Counted from the stretch's first letter, positions 34,160 through 44,170 are shown. The stretch: 64,000 nt of DNA from Acidaminococcus intestini DSM 21505 (GCF_000425045.1 NZ_AULA01000008.1:31574-95573), one strand, 5' to 3'. Made by a program: numbers and translations. Notes: generated from the sequence alone by a model not told the origin.

Positions 34160-37100
34160 ATGATGAAAAAAACAATGGATGGTAACGAAGCTGCGGCTTA
34201 TGCGTCCTACGCATTTACGGAAGTTGCCGCTATCTATCCGATTACGCCGTCTTCCCCGATGGCTGAACATGTCGACTCTTGGGCTGCCCATGGCAAGAAG
34301 AACATTTTCGGTCAGCCTGTCAAGCTTGTCGAGATGCAGTCTGAATGCGGCGCGATTTCCGTTGTAAATGGTGCAGTTAACGCCGGTGTCCTGTCGACAA
34401 GCTATACGGCTTCCCAGGGGCTTATGCTGATGATTCCGACCATGTTCCGTATTGCTGGCGAACTGCAGCCTGCCGTTGTCCATGTTGCCAGCCGTAATGT
34501 TGCGACCAATGTCATTTCTATCTTTGCCGAGCACTCCGATGTCATGGCCTGCCGTCAAACCGGTTTTGCCATGCTTGCTTCTTCCACGGTTCAGGAAGCT
34601 ATGGATCTTGGGGCTACTGCTCACCTTGCTGCTATCAAGGGTCATATTCCTTTCCTTCATTTCTTTGATGGGTTCCGAACGTCTCATGAAATCCAGAAGG
34701 TTGACTGCCTCGATTATGATGAACTGAAGAAACTTGTTGATTACAATGAACTGGAAAAATTCCGCTCCGGGTCCCTCAATCCGGATCATCCGACCCTTAT
34801 TACGACGGGTGAAAACGACGATACCTATTTCCAGCAGCGTGAATCGGTCAACCCTTATTATGAAGCTCTACCTGATATTGTTGAATCCTGCATGGCCCAG
34901 ATCAATAAACTGACGGGCCGTGATTATCATCTCTTTAATTACTATGGCGATCCCGATGCGGAATATGTTATTGCCGGGATGGGCTCCATTGCCGGGACGG
35001 CTCAGGAAACGGTTGATTATCTCCGCAAACAGGGGAAGAAAGTAGGCTATTTGGAAGTTCACCTATTCCGTCCTTTCTCAGTAAAACATCTCATCAAGGC
35101 TCTTCCTAAAACGGTCAAGGTCCTCACGGTCCTCGACCGCGACAAGGAAGCCGGTGCTGTCGGTGAACCGCTTTACGAAGAATTCGTTACGGCCCTCAAT
35201 GATACGGACCTCACATTCAAAGTTGTTGCCTGCCGCTTCGGTTTAGCCGGCAAGGATACGACGCCTACCATGGTGGCTGCCATGTATAGCAACATGGAAA
35301 CGAAAGTTCCGAAGAACCATTACACCATCGGTATCGTTGATGATGTGACCCATCATTCTCTCCCTTATGGGGATGAAATCGATATTGTGCCTGAAGGAAC
35401 GGTGAGCTGCAAGTTCTGGGGCATTGGCTCCGACGGAACGGTTGGCGCCAACAAGAATACAATTAAGATCATCGGTGACCACACGGACCTCAACGTCCAG
35501 GCTTATTTCGAATATGACGGGAAAAAATCCGGCGGCTTGACCCGGTCCCACCTGCGCTTTGGCAAAGCCCCGATCCGCAGCCAGTACTATGTCAAGAAAG
35601 CCGATTTTGTCGGTGTCCATAACCAAGCCTATGTCAACACTTTCGATGTGGTCAAGGACCTCAAGGATGGGGCCAGCCTGCTGCTGAACTGTGAATGGTC
35701 GTCCGAGGAAATTGCCGACCGTCTTCCCAACAAGATGAAGCATGATCTTGCTAAAAAGCATATCCACCTCTACACCATCAATGCTGTTGATATTGCCTTC
35801 CAGCTTGGTCTTGGATCGAGAACGAACACAGTTCTGCAGGCTGCCTTCTTTAAGATTACGGGTATCATCCCCATCGATGACGCTGTGAAGTACATGAAGG
35901 AAGCCATCTTCAAGTCCTATGGCAGAAAAGGCGAGAAGATTGTCAACATGAACAACGCCGCTGTTGATGCCGGTGTCAAGGAAGTCGTCGAAGTACCTGT
36001 GCCGGATGCTTGGCTTGCCCTTGATGCGACGGAAGCACCGAAAAAGATGAGTGGATCCCATTATGTCGACAAAATCCTCAAAAAGGTCAACTCCGCTTCC
36101 GGTGATGACATCCCTGTTTCCGATTTCGTGCCCTATTCCAACGGCATGTTCCCTCAGGGAACGAGCCGCCACGAAAAGCGAGGAACTTCGGTCCGTGTAT
36201 CGAGCTGGAATCCGCAAAAATGCATCCAGTGCAATATGTGCTCCTATGTATGTCCGCATGCCATCCTGCGCCCCATGCTCCTTACGGAAGAGGAAGTCAA
36301 GGGCGCTCCAGAAGGGATGAAGGATATTCCGGCTAAGGGCAAAGATGTGGAACCCTATCGTTTCCATATTGCTGTATCGACCCTTGACTGCACGGGCTGC
36401 GGCAGCTGCGCCAATGTCTGCCCTGTAGGCGCTATGGAAATGTCCACCCTTGATAAGGAAGGAGCTCAGAAAGCGGTCTGGGATTATACGGCAGCTTTGC
36501 CGGAAGTAAGAAATCCTTTCGGTGTCACATCCGTCAAGAATTCCCAGTTCAACCAGCCCCTGCTTGAGTTCAACGGTGCCTGCCCGGGCTGCGGCGAAAC
36601 GCCTTATGCCAAACTCGTGACCCAGCTCTTTGGTGACCGCATGTTCATTGCTACGGCAACGGGCTGTTCCCAGGTTTGGGCAACGTGCTTCCCAAGCATG
36701 CCTTATACGCCCAATAAGAAGGGTCATGGCCCGGCCGTAGGCGGTTCCCTTTTTGAAAACAATGCAGAATACGGCCTTGGTATCAAGCTTGCTGATGATG
36801 CACGCCGTAAGTATGTGGAAGAAGAAATCAAGGCCCTTGCGGAAACGGCCGATGATGAAGCCTTGAAGGAAGCCGCTAAGACCTGGCTCCAAAATAAGGA
36901 CAATAAGGATAATGCCCGTGCTATGGGTGAAGCCATGGAGAAAGCTCTCACGGCCTACAAGGGCACGGCGGTTTCTGAAATCGTTGCGAGCGTCCTCAAA
37001 AACAAGGACCAGCTCACAAAGAAATCCGTCTGGATCTTTGGCGGCGACGGCTGGGCCTATGATATCGGCTACGGCGGACTGGATCATGTCATTGCTTCCG

Positions 37101-37666
37101 GTGCGGATGTCAACATCCTCGTCTTTGATACGGAAGTCTATTCCAACACGGGCGGCCAGGCTTCCAAAGCAACGCCGACCGGTGCAGTTGCGCAGTTTGC
37201 GGCTGCGGGCAAACCGACGAAGAAAAAAGACCTTGGCGCTATGGTCATGAGCTATGGCAATACTTATGTGGCCCAGGTTGCTATGGGTGCCAATATGCAG
37301 CAGACCCTCAATGCCATCCGTGAAGCTGAAGCCTTCAATGGTCCGAGTATTGTCATCTGCTACTCACCCTGCATTAACCACGGCCTGCGCTGCGGCATGA
37401 ACAAGGTTCAGGATGAAATCAAGAAAGCCGTTGAAGTTGGCTACTGGCAGCTCTATCGCTACAATCCCGTTCTCAAAGAGGAAGGAAAGAATCCTTTCAT
37501 CCTTGATTCCAAGGAACCGAAAGGTGATTTTGATGCCTTCCTGCAAGGGGAGACCCGTTATGCTTCCCTAAAGCGTTCCTTCCCCGAAGCGGCCGAAGCC
37601 CTTTATGAAAAGTGCCAGAAGGAAGCTATGGAACGCTACGCCTATTACAAGAAACTGGCTGAATAA
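34160..37666 (+). CDS. nifJ: Pyruvate:ferredoxin (flavodoxin) oxidoreductase, one-chain
   Basis: A 1168-residue single-chain POR that converts pyruvate and CoA to acetyl-CoA, CO2 and reduced ferredoxin. The N-terminal domain begins GNEAAAYASYAFTEVAAIYP and contains YPITPSSPMAEHVD. Two ferredoxin motifs lie at Cys688/691/694/698 (KCIQCNMCSYVCP) and Cys744/747/750/754 (DCTGCGSCANVCP). The C-terminal TPP domain has the proximal-cluster cysteines 808 and 811 (CPGCGETP) and the FGGDGWAYDIGYGG metal site. It is full length. It opens a six-gene unit with aconitase-like, acyl-phosphate and carrier genes, so here it probably oxidises pyruvate (or a related 2-oxoacid) produced by that unit. Confidence 0.95.
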   Translation: MMKKTMDGNEAAAYASYAFTEVAAIYPITPSSPMAEHVDSWAAHGKKNIFGQPVKLVEMQSECGAISVVNGAVNAGVLSTSYTASQGLMLMIPTMFRIAGELQPAVVHVASRNVATNVISIFAEHSDVMACRQTGFAMLASSTVQEAMDLGATAHLAAIKGHIPFLHFFDGFRTSHEIQKVDCLDYDELKKLVDYNELEKFRSGSLNPDHPTLITTGENDDTYFQQRESVNPYYEALPDIVESCMAQINKLTGRDYHLFNYYGDPDAEYVIAGMGSIAGTAQETVDYLRKQGKKVGYLEVHLFRPFSVKHLIKALPKTVKVLTVLDRDKEAGAVGEPLYEEFVTALNDTDLTFKVVACRFGLAGKDTTPTMVAAMYSNMETKVPKNHYTIGIVDDVTHHSLPYGDEIDIVPEGTVSCKFWGIGSDGTVGANKNTIKIIGDHTDLNVQAYFEYDGKKSGGLTRSHLRFGKAPIRSQYYVKKADFVGVHNQAYVNTFDVVKDLKDGASLLLNCEWSSEEIADRLPNKMKHDLAKKHIHLYTINAVDIAFQLGLGSRTNTVLQAAFFKITGIIPIDDAVKYMKEAIFKSYGRKGEKIVNMNNAAVDAGVKEVVEVPVPDAWLALDATEAPKKMSGSHYVDKILKKVNSASGDDIPVSDFVPYSNGMFPQGTSRHEKRGTSVRVSSWNPQKCIQCNMCSYVCPHAILRPMLLTEEEVKGAPEGMKDIPAKGKDVEPYRFHIAVSTLDCTGCGSCANVCPVGAMEMSTLDKEGAQKAVWDYTAALPEVRNPFGVTSVKNSQFNQPLLEFNGACPGCGETPYAKLVTQLFGDRMFIATATGCSQVWATCFPSMPYTPNKKGHGPAVGGSLFENNAEYGLGIKLADDARRKYVEEEIKALAETADDEALKEAAKTWLQNKDNKDNARAMGEAMEKALTAYKGTAVSEIVASVLKNKDQLTKKSVWIFGGDGWAYDIGYGGLDHVIASGADVNILVFDTEVYSNTGGQASKATPTGAVAQFAAAGKPTKKKDLGAMVMSYGNTYVAQVAMGANMQQTLNAIREAEAFNGPSIVICYSPCINHGLRCGMNKVQDEIKKAVEVGYWQLYRYNPVLKEEGKNPFILDSKEPKGDFDAFLQGETRYASLKRSFPEAAEALYEKCQKEAMERYAYYKKLAE

Positions 37667-37687
37667 ACAACAAATCAAGTGCTCCTA

Positions 37688-37711
37688 GGGAAAGCGCAAT
37701 CGTGCTTTCCC
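37688..37711 (+). other. Intercistronic hairpin without U tract
   Basis: GGGAAAGC pairs with GCTTTCCC around an 8-nt loop, between POR and the next gene. Without a T run it is more likely an mRNA-processing or stability element than a terminator. Confidence 0.5.
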
Positions 37712-37735
37712 CGATGGGGCAAAGGAGACGATTTG

Positions 37736-38845
37736 ATGAAGCGAATTGAAGAACTCTTAGGCGCCAAAACAGGTGAGGTCGTTTCCGTAGTACCTCGCTA
37801 TGTCCTCATTACGAACGGTTTTGGTCATGAAATCACAGAACTTGCCTCCCATGTAAAGAATCCCGATAAGGCCTTGGTCGTCTACGACCATAACTTGCCG
37901 GCTGGCCTTCCGGAAGAATCCAAGATCTTCCAGGAAATCCTCCAGTATGCCCGGAAAGAGAAGATTCCCTTCTATCAAGCCAAAGGGATTGCCCAGAAGT
38001 GGATGCTCGAAGAAAACATGGTCGCGCCCACAGACATCATCATTACGGGTACGCGTCATAGTTCCATCTTTGGTTCCATTGGAGCCCTAGGGCTCGGTCT
38101 CAGCCATACGGAGATGGCCCGCGTCCTGGAAACAGGGGAGTACCAGACCGTCGTTCCGGAAACGGTTACTGTCCGCGTCATTGGGAAGCTGCGCCGCGGT
38201 GTCGGCATCATTGATGTAGCCCTCCATTTTCTTGATGCTGCAGGCGATATCAAAGGTAAAGCCGTTGAATTCATCTGTCCTGACCTTACGGCTTATGAAC
38301 GGGAAGTTCTCTGTGAAATGGCAACAGATACGGGGGCGTTCACGGCCTTTGCGATAGAGGAAGGGGAGAGTGATATGACCCTTGATCTTTCTCAAGTAGG
38401 GCCCATGCTACGACTTCCCTGCGCCGATCTTTTGAGCCAGACGGCAGCTGGGGTTGATCGGGCGGATATCCTTTCCGGTCAAAAGATCCACGCCGTCCAG
38501 CTTGGCGGTATGAATGGCGGGACCTTAGAAGCCCTTCGCACGGCGGCTGCCTTAATGGAAGGAAAAAACCTTCGCAAAGGGGTCCGTCTTTCCATCTGTC
38601 CCGTAACGGCAAGAACGTATCTTAAGGCCCTGGAGGAAGGACTCATTACAAAATTCATTGATTTTGGCGCACAGATCGAAGCAAGCAGTGACCGTGACAT
38701 TGTCAGCCAAGGAGCAGGTGTGGTCGGCCATAAGGAAATCCTCCTCACGACAGGCCTCTATACTTTTGCCGGTGCCATGGGTTGTGATGATGCCTCCGTC
38801 TATACCGCCTCGGTAGAGACCATCATGGCAGCCGCCGCGGTCTAG
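37736..38845 (+). CDS. Aconitase-superfamily protein lacking the Fe-S cysteines
   Basis: A 369-residue protein with the domain 1-3 layout of LeuC/aconitase large subunits: [24 protein letters not shown], the [16 protein letters not shown] turn, and a C-terminal [11 protein letters not shown] matching the usual SPATAAAAA helix. The catalytic motifs are changed. DSHT is TRHS (residues 106-109), SCTNG is GGMNG (about 257-261), and the CxxC region is [11 protein letters not shown] (311-321). No [4Fe-4S] cluster of the usual kind can be held. It may be a regulatory or structural partner of the intact hydro-lyase encoded 17 bases downstream, or an isomerase with different chemistry. ATG 37736 has AAAGGAG 8 bases upstream. 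Confidence 0.75.
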   Translation: MKRIEELLGAKTGEVVSVVPRYVLITNGFGHEITELASHVKNPDKALVVYDHNLPAGLPEESKIFQEILQYARKEKIPFYQAKGIAQKWMLEENMVAPTDIIITGTRHSSIFGSIGALGLGLSHTEMARVLETGEYQTVVPETVTVRVIGKLRRGVGIIDVALHFLDAAGDIKGKAVEFICPDLTAYEREVLCEMATDTGAFTAFAIEEGESDMTLDLSQVGPMLRLPCADLLSQTAAGVDRADILSGQKIHAVQLGGMNGGTLEALRTAAALMEGKNLRKGVRLSICPVTARTYLKALEEGLITKFIDFGAQIEASSDRDIVSQGAGVVGHKEILLTTGLYTFAGAMGCDDASVYTASVETIMAAAAV

Positions 38846-38861
38846 GAAGGGGAGAAGCAGC

Positions 38862-40658
38862 ATGGATACAAAATTTAACGGCAAGATTTGGACTTTTGGG
38901 GATGACATCGATACGGATACCATCATTCCTGGCAAGCGCGGTACGATTCCTACCATTGAAGAAATGAAACGCTATGCTTTTGAGCTCTTGAAGCCGGAAT
39001 TCGGTACGGCCGTCAAACCGGGGGACATCCTCGTTGCGGGCAAGAACTTTGGCTGCGGATCTTCCCGGGAACAGGCTGCGACCGTTCTTTCTCACAATGG
39101 GGTGCGCTGCATCATCGCAAAGAGCTTTGCCCGTATCTTCTTCCGCAACGCCTTCAATAACGGCATCATTCTTCTGCAGTGCGACGGGATTCAAGAGGTT
39201 GTGAAAGGCGGTGACATTGTGACCGTCGATCTTGAAAACAAGACGGTTTCGGCAAATGGCAAATCCTTCCCTGTTGGCGCCATTCCTCAGAATCTTCTCG
39301 AAATCGTCGAACACGGCGGTCTCGTGGAAGATACGAAGGCAAAGATCAAAGCAGGCTACAAAGCGCCTGAACTTCCTGTCATGAGTGACGCTTCCCTGCG
39401 CCGCAAAGGCTTTACTTTGGCGGAAAAGATCCTCCGCAAAAATGCCGGTGTGGAAGAAGTCAAACCGGGCGATATTGTTGTGACCCATCCGGATTTTCTC
39501 ATGATCCACGACATCTATACACCGTATCTCCTTGATACGCTCCATGAAATGGGCACGAAAGAAATTGATGACCCCGATAAGGTCTGCATTGTCTTTGACC
39601 ATTGCATGCCTACGGCTGTCGCCAAAAATGACTCGGCTCATTACGATGCTGGTCTTAAGCTTGCCGAAGAATATGGCATCAAGAAACTCCACATTGGGGA
39701 AGGTATCTGCCACTCCCTGATGCACGAAAAATTCTACGCCAAACCTGGTGAAGTACAATCCGCAACGGATTCCCATACAACAACGTACGGGGGCGCCGGG
39801 TGCTTTTGCTCCGGCATCGGCACGGCGGAAATGGCTGCGGCCCTTACAACGGGTGAACTTTGGTTCAAGGTGCCCAGCGCCATCAAGGTTGTCCTCAACG
39901 GACACTTCCCTAAGGGGGTCTTTTCTAAAGATATCATCCTCCGCATCCTTGGGGATATTACGGCTTCCGGCGCGCAGTACAAATCCCTTGAATTTACGGG
40001 ACCGGCAGCACGGGAAATGTCTCTTGACGCGCGCTTTACCGTTGCCAACATGGCCCTTGAAGCAGGCGCCAAATGCGGTCTTTTTGAAGCCGATGAAAAG
40101 ACGGCCGCCTATTATGGCATTCCTCTTTCGGAGATTGACTGGATTCGCATCGATGACGAGGCCCAGTATGAAAAGGTCCTGACCTATGATGTTTCGACAC
40201 TGGAACCACAGCTGAGCTGCCCTCAAGGCGTTGACAATGTGTATCCTATCTCTGAGGTCCTCGGCACGCCCATGGATGAGGTCTACATTGGTTCCTGCAC
40301 CAATGGCAGTTTGGAAGATCTGAAGGCTGCTGCAGATATTCTGCGCGGCAAAAAAGTTGCCAACCATGTTCGTGTCATTGTCGTGCCGGCAACGAATACG
40401 GTCTTTAAAGAAGCCATTGAAAAAGGCTATATCAAGGACTTTATTGAAGCGGGCTGCGTCATTTCCCATCCCTGCTGCGGTCTTTGTTGCGGCATGCCCT
40501 ATGGGCTCATGTATGACGATGAAAGGATCCTTTTGACGGCAAACAGGAACTTCATTGGCCGCCAGGGAACCAAGAAGACCTTGGGATATCTTTCCAGTCC
40601 GGCTGTTGCAGCGGCGACGGCGCTCACTGGTGTCGTTACGGATCCCAGAACCTTATAA
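38862..40658 (+). CDS. Fused small-large subunit hydro-lyase, aconitase/isopropylmalate dehydratase superfamily
   Basis: A 598-residue fusion. Residues 1-165 are a LeuD-like swivel domain ([11 protein letters not shown] at 14-24, [11 protein letters not shown] at 62-72). Residues from about 185 on are a LeuC-like catalytic part with DSHT (303-306), SCTNG with Cys479, and CCGLCC with Cys539 and Cys542 as likely cluster ligands. The [13 protein letters not shown] segment is also typical. The order small-then-large matches aconitase B rather than aconitase A, but the B-type HEAT domain is absent. The substrate is probably a malate, citramalate, citrate or aconitate-like acid. No leuA or leuB is nearby, so leucine biosynthesis is unlikely. 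Confidence 0.88.
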   Translation: MDTKFNGKIWTFGDDIDTDTIIPGKRGTIPTIEEMKRYAFELLKPEFGTAVKPGDILVAGKNFGCGSSREQAATVLSHNGVRCIIAKSFARIFFRNAFNNGIILLQCDGIQEVVKGGDIVTVDLENKTVSANGKSFPVGAIPQNLLEIVEHGGLVEDTKAKIKAGYKAPELPVMSDASLRRKGFTLAEKILRKNAGVEEVKPGDIVVTHPDFLMIHDIYTPYLLDTLHEMGTKEIDDPDKVCIVFDHCMPTAVAKNDSAHYDAGLKLAEEYGIKKLHIGEGICHSLMHEKFYAKPGEVQSATDSHTTTYGGAGCFCSGIGTAEMAAALTTGELWFKVPSAIKVVLNGHFPKGVFSKDIILRILGDITASGAQYKSLEFTGPAAREMSLDARFTVANMALEAGAKCGLFEADEKTAAYYGIPLSEIDWIRIDDEAQYEKVLTYDVSTLEPQLSCPQGVDNVYPISEVLGTPMDEVYIGSCTNGSLEDLKAAADILRGKKVANHVRVIVVPATNTVFKEAIEKGYIKDFIEAGCVISHPCCGLCCGMPYGLMYDDERILLTANRNFIGRQGTKKTLGYLSSPAVAAATALTGVVTDPRTL

Positions 40659-40673
40659 GAAAGAAGACTGCTT

Positions 40674-41570
40674 ATGATTAAGAATTTTGCTGAACTCATC
40701 GATCGTTTGCTTCAAGATCCCGTCAAGAAGAAAGTGGCTGTGGTCTGTGCCCAAGATGAGCACACCTTGGAAGCGGTAATCAAGGCGTATAAGGAAAAGC
40801 TCATCTCTCCCGTCCTCATCGGTGAAAAAGAGGGCATTGAAGCCATCTTGAAAAAAGAAGGGGCTGACCTTTCCGGGGCGGAAATCATCGACATAACGGA
40901 TCCTTCCGAATGCGCGCGCAAAGCCTGCGCCCTTGCACGGGAAGGAAAAGTCGATGCCATCATGAAGGGGCACCTTGATACGAAGACCTTGATGAAGGTC
41001 CTGGTCAACAAAGAGGATGGGATTTCCATTTCAAAAGTCATGAATATCCTGGCTTTTATGGAAAGTCCTTACTATCACAAGCTCTTTACCTTGACCGACG
41101 TGGGGCTTTTGACCTATCCCACGAAGGAACAGAAGCAAATGGCCCTTGAAAACGCCGTTCGTGCCTATAAAGCACTAGGGGAAAAGAATCCCAAGATTGC
41201 TGTCCTTTCTGCTATGGAAGGCGTCAATTCAAAACTCGAACAGACCGTTGAAGCAGCGGAAATCAAGAAAGAAGGAATCAAGGGGGCTATTGTGGAAGGA
41301 CCGATTTCCCTGGACCTTGCTATGGACAAGGAAGCCTGCGCCATCAAAGGGTATGAATCCCCTGTGGCAGGCGATGCCGATATCCTACTTGTCCCTGATA
41401 TCGTAGCAGGAAACCTTGCGGCCAAGAGCATGACGGTTCTGGGGGGGTGTAAAACGGGCGGCGTCGTTGTAGGCGGGCTTGTACCGGTTATCCTCGTATC
41501 GCGGGCGGCCACGGTCACAGATAAATATTTGGCCATTGTTATGGCAGCTATGACTAGTAAAAAAAGATAA
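40674..41570 (+). CDS. ptb: Phosphate butyryltransferase
   Basis: A 298-residue acyl-CoA:phosphate acyltransferase of the Ptb/Pta family. Typical patterns are VAVVCAQDEHTLEAV, DAIMKGHLDTKTLMK, GAIVEGPISLDLAMDKEAC and AGDADILLVPDIVAGNLAAK. With the butyrate kinase two genes downstream it would convert butyryl-CoA (or a related acyl-CoA) to the acyl phosphate. The ribosome-binding site is weak (AAGAAG). It follows the hydro-lyase gene by 15 bases, in the same operon. Confidence 0.92.
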   Translation: MIKNFAELIDRLLQDPVKKKVAVVCAQDEHTLEAVIKAYKEKLISPVLIGEKEGIEAILKKEGADLSGAEIIDITDPSECARKACALAREGKVDAIMKGHLDTKTLMKVLVNKEDGISISKVMNILAFMESPYYHKLFTLTDVGLLTYPTKEQKQMALENAVRAYKALGEKNPKIAVLSAMEGVNSKLEQTVEAAEIKKEGIKGAIVEGPISLDLAMDKEACAIKGYESPVAGDADILLVPDIVAGNLAAKSMTVLGGCKTGGVVVGGLVPVILVSRAATVTDKYLAIVMAAMTSKKR

Positions 41571-41572
41571 AT

Positions 41573-41597
41573 CAAGATTCATCCATAACCAATCTTG
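41573..41597 (+). other. Intercistronic hairpin before the carrier gene
   Basis: CAAGATT pairs with AATCTTG around an 11-nt loop. Only a TTT follows, so at most it is a weak terminator that could lower carrier and kinase expression. Confidence 0.4.
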
Positions 41598-41665
41598 TTT
41601 CAGATGAGGGGCACTTAGAAACGGGTTTTATTACAAGAAAGGCAAATTGAAAAGGGAGAATAATA

Positions 41666-43003
41666 ATGGATGCTTCAAAATTGAAATTTAAAGTCTGTGG
41701 CATGGGGCCAAAACCGTTTTTCATCTTGTTTGCTGTGGTTCTCATCGCTGTCTATGGCAATTTCATGCCGCTTGCAAAGATCTATTCCAACGCGTCGGGA
41801 AATTTCGTTGTTTCCAGCTATGTGCTGACGGTGGCGTTCCTGATGGCCATGGGAGGACTTTTCTTCTGGCTTGGCAACACCATTCCTATCGTCAACAACT
41901 ACTTAGGCGGGGCCTGCCTCCTGCCACTTATCGGTGCTTCTTGGCTGAACTATGTGGGCCTCATTCCGAAACCGCTTGAAAACGGCATTCGTACCGTCAT
42001 GCGCGGCGGCTTCCAAGATATGTATATTGCCGCCCTCCTCATCGGGTCCGTCCTTGTCATGGATCGCAAGATCCTCTTAAAGGCAACGGCCCGTTATTTA
42101 CCAGCCATCATTGGCAGCCAGGTCGTGGCTCTTGTTTCCTGCTACATTGGCGGAAAGCTGATTGGCTTTGGGGCCGCTGAAGGGCTCTTTTATATCGGTG
42201 CTCCCTGCATGTCCGGCGGCAGTGCCGGTGCCATGACGACCTTGCCCCTTCTTTATTCGGAACTGAGCGGCAAGGATATGACGAGCCTTGCTGGTCAATT
42301 CCTCTGTTACGCTTCTATTGCCAACGTCCTTGCTGTCGTCTTGGCAGCTCTGGGCGGCGGCATTACGTCCAAGATTTCTGGCCTCAATGGAAATGGCAAC
42401 ATCCTCATCGGTCAGGAACATATGATTACGGAAGGCGAAAAACGCCAGGCCACGACGCTTGATTATTCCCGTCTTGGCGGAGGTATCTTCATCTGTCTGG
42501 TGGTCTATCTCATGGGCTTTATCCTAGGGAAGCTGCCAGGGACGGGCATGATTGCGGGCCTTGCTTGGTCCATCATCATTGCCATTATTGTTAAGTGCAC
42601 GGGCATTGTAGAAGATGAAATCATGGATGACGCTGTCTATGCCATGAACTTTGCCTTAAAGGCCTTGCTACCCATGCTCATTGCCGGTATCGGTGTGAAC
42701 TCCCTTAAATTTACGGCCCTTACGGAATATTTTACCGTTCCGGTCTTTGCCGTCATCTTTATCGGTGTCATGGGGGCATTTGTAGGCGCTATGTTCTTTG
42801 GTCGCCTCACGGGTCTTTATCCTTATGAATGCGGAGTTACGGCCGGCCTTTGCTGCTGCAACATTGGCGGCAGCGGAGATATTGCCGTCCTTACGGCAGC
42901 AAACCGCATGAACCTCCTTGCCTTTGCATCCATTTCGACGCGTATTGGCGGTGCGCTCATGGTCATCTGGCTTGGCATCCTGTACCCGCTCCTTATGAAA
43001 TAA
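41666..43003 (+). CDS. 2-hydroxycarboxylate transporter (2HCT) family carrier
   Basis: A 445-residue membrane protein with about 11 spans of the CitS/CimH/MleP family. The two re-entrant-loop signatures are visible: APCMSGGSAGAMTTLP in the first half and CCNIGGSGDIAVLTA in the second. The late RIGGAL, holding the substrate-binding Arg of this family, is present. Members carry citrate, malate, lactate or citramalate with Na+ or H+, or by exchange. It sits between ptb and buk, which strongly suggests that the operon degrades an imported hydroxy-di- or tricarboxylate. The exact substrate is open. Confidence 0.88.
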   Translation: MDASKLKFKVCGMGPKPFFILFAVVLIAVYGNFMPLAKIYSNASGNFVVSSYVLTVAFLMAMGGLFFWLGNTIPIVNNYLGGACLLPLIGASWLNYVGLIPKPLENGIRTVMRGGFQDMYIAALLIGSVLVMDRKILLKATARYLPAIIGSQVVALVSCYIGGKLIGFGAAEGLFYIGAPCMSGGSAGAMTTLPLLYSELSGKDMTSLAGQFLCYASIANVLAVVLAALGGGITSKISGLNGNGNILIGQEHMITEGEKRQATTLDYSRLGGGIFICLVVYLMGFILGKLPGTGMIAGLAWSIIIAIIVKCTGIVEDEIMDDAVYAMNFALKALLPMLIAGIGVNSLKFTALTEYFTVPVFAVIFIGVMGAFVGAMFFGRLTGLYPYECGVTAGLCCCNIGGSGDIAVLTAANRMNLLAFASISTRIGGALMVIWLGILYPLLMK

Positions 43004-43029
43004 TCTCTGGAAAATGAGGAAATGCTATT

Positions 43030-44142
43030 GTGAAAGACTATAAAATCTTTGTCATCAATCCTGGTTCTACGTCTACAAAAGTGGCCATGTTCAAAGGAAA
43101 AGAGAAAATCTATTCTGAAAATATCCAGCATGATGTATCGGAACTCAAGGCCTTTAAAGAAGTGCGCGACCAACTGGATTACCGCCGGGATATGATTCTT
43201 GAAAGTGTGAAAAAAAGCGGGGAGACCCTGACCGATGTGGATGCTTTTTCCAGTCGGGGTGGGGGCTGCGGAACGACGGAAAGCGGCGTCTTTACCATCA
43301 ATGAAACGCTCCTTGATTATGTAACGAATAGACCGTCCGTCGTCCATCCCGCCATTTTGGGTGCCCCGATTGCAAGTGCCCTTGCTGAAAAATATCATGC
43401 CAAGGCCTTTATCGTGAACCCTCCCGAAGTGGATGAATTCAAGGACCTTGCAAGGGTAACCGGCCTCAAGGGTGATTACCGCAAGAGTGCTATCCATGCC
43501 TTGAACCAAAAGGAAATTGGCCTGCGTTATGCCCAAAAGGTCGGAAAAAACTATTCTGATCTAAATCTCATCATCTGCCATATTGGCGGCGGGATTTCCA
43601 TTACGGCCCATGAAAAAGGAAGGATGGTCGATTCCAATGACATTGCCCGCGGAGACGGACCTATGGCACCGACTCGGTGCGGCTCCCTTCCTGTTCGGGA
43701 TGTCGTTGAAATGTGTTATTCCGGCAAGTACAGTGAAAAAGAGATGCTGGAAAAAGTCACCAAAAACGGCGGCCTTGCCGATCACTTGGGCACAAGCGAT
43801 GCCCGGGAAGTCAAAGAGCGGACCGATGCAGGAGATGCGTACGCAGCGCTGATTTATGACGCCATGATTTATCAGATTGGTAAGGAAGTGGGCGCCATGG
43901 CAGCCGTTCTTCACGGAAATGTTGACGGCATCATCCTTACAGGCGGCATTTCCTATGATACCTATGTTGTTCAGCGCCTAAAGGAAATGATTTCCTTTGT
44001 CGCTCCCGTTACGGTCATGGCCGGGGAATTTGAAATGGAAGCCCTTGCTTCCGGGGCCATCCGGGTCCTATCCGGAAAAGAAGAAGCCAAGACCTTTACG
44101 GGCATTCCTGTTTGGGATGGCTTTGACTGCCTACCCAGATAA
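43030..44142 (+). CDS. buk: Butyrate kinase
   Basis: A 370-residue acetokinase-family enzyme making ATP from butyryl phosphate. Motifs are FVINPGSTSTKVAMF (phosphate 1), NLIICHIGGGISI, DSNDIARGDGPMAPTRCG and LTGGISYDTYV (adenosine). The GGGCGTTESG stretch near residue 80 is also family-typical. The start is GTG 43030, with GAGGA about 10 bases upstream. Isobutyrate or branched-chain fatty acids are possible alternative substrates for this family. It is the last gene of the POR operon. Confidence 0.92.
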   Translation: MKDYKIFVINPGSTSTKVAMFKGKEKIYSENIQHDVSELKAFKEVRDQLDYRRDMILESVKKSGETLTDVDAFSSRGGGCGTTESGVFTINETLLDYVTNRPSVVHPAILGAPIASALAEKYHAKAFIVNPPEVDEFKDLARVTGLKGDYRKSAIHALNQKEIGLRYAQKVGKNYSDLNLIICHIGGGISITAHEKGRMVDSNDIARGDGPMAPTRCGSLPVRDVVEMCYSGKYSEKEMLEKVTKNGGLADHLGTSDAREVKERTDAGDAYAALIYDAMIYQIGKEVGAMAAVLHGNVDGIILTGGISYDTYVVQRLKEMISFVAPVTVMAGEFEMEALASGAIRVLSGKEEAKTFTGIPVWDGFDCLPR

Positions 44143-44170
44143 ATAAGATTCTCTTGTTTACCTCCTGAGT

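Noticed and set aside
35243..37087. A 614-codon open frame on the minus strand opposite the POR gene
   Set aside because: It lies wholly inside the well-conserved POR gene, its translation shows no recognisable motifs, and it has no ribosome-binding site. Codon bias of the real gene suppresses stops on the opposite strand.
38823..40469. A 548-codon open frame on the minus strand opposite the fused hydro-lyase gene
   Set aside because: Same reason: it is the antisense shadow of a highly biased conserved gene, without its own signals.
38862..40658. Assignment as leuCD for leucine biosynthesis
   Set aside because: The two subunits are fused in an unusual order, and the neighbours are ptb, buk, POR and a carboxylate carrier with no leuA/leuB, so a catabolic role is more likely.
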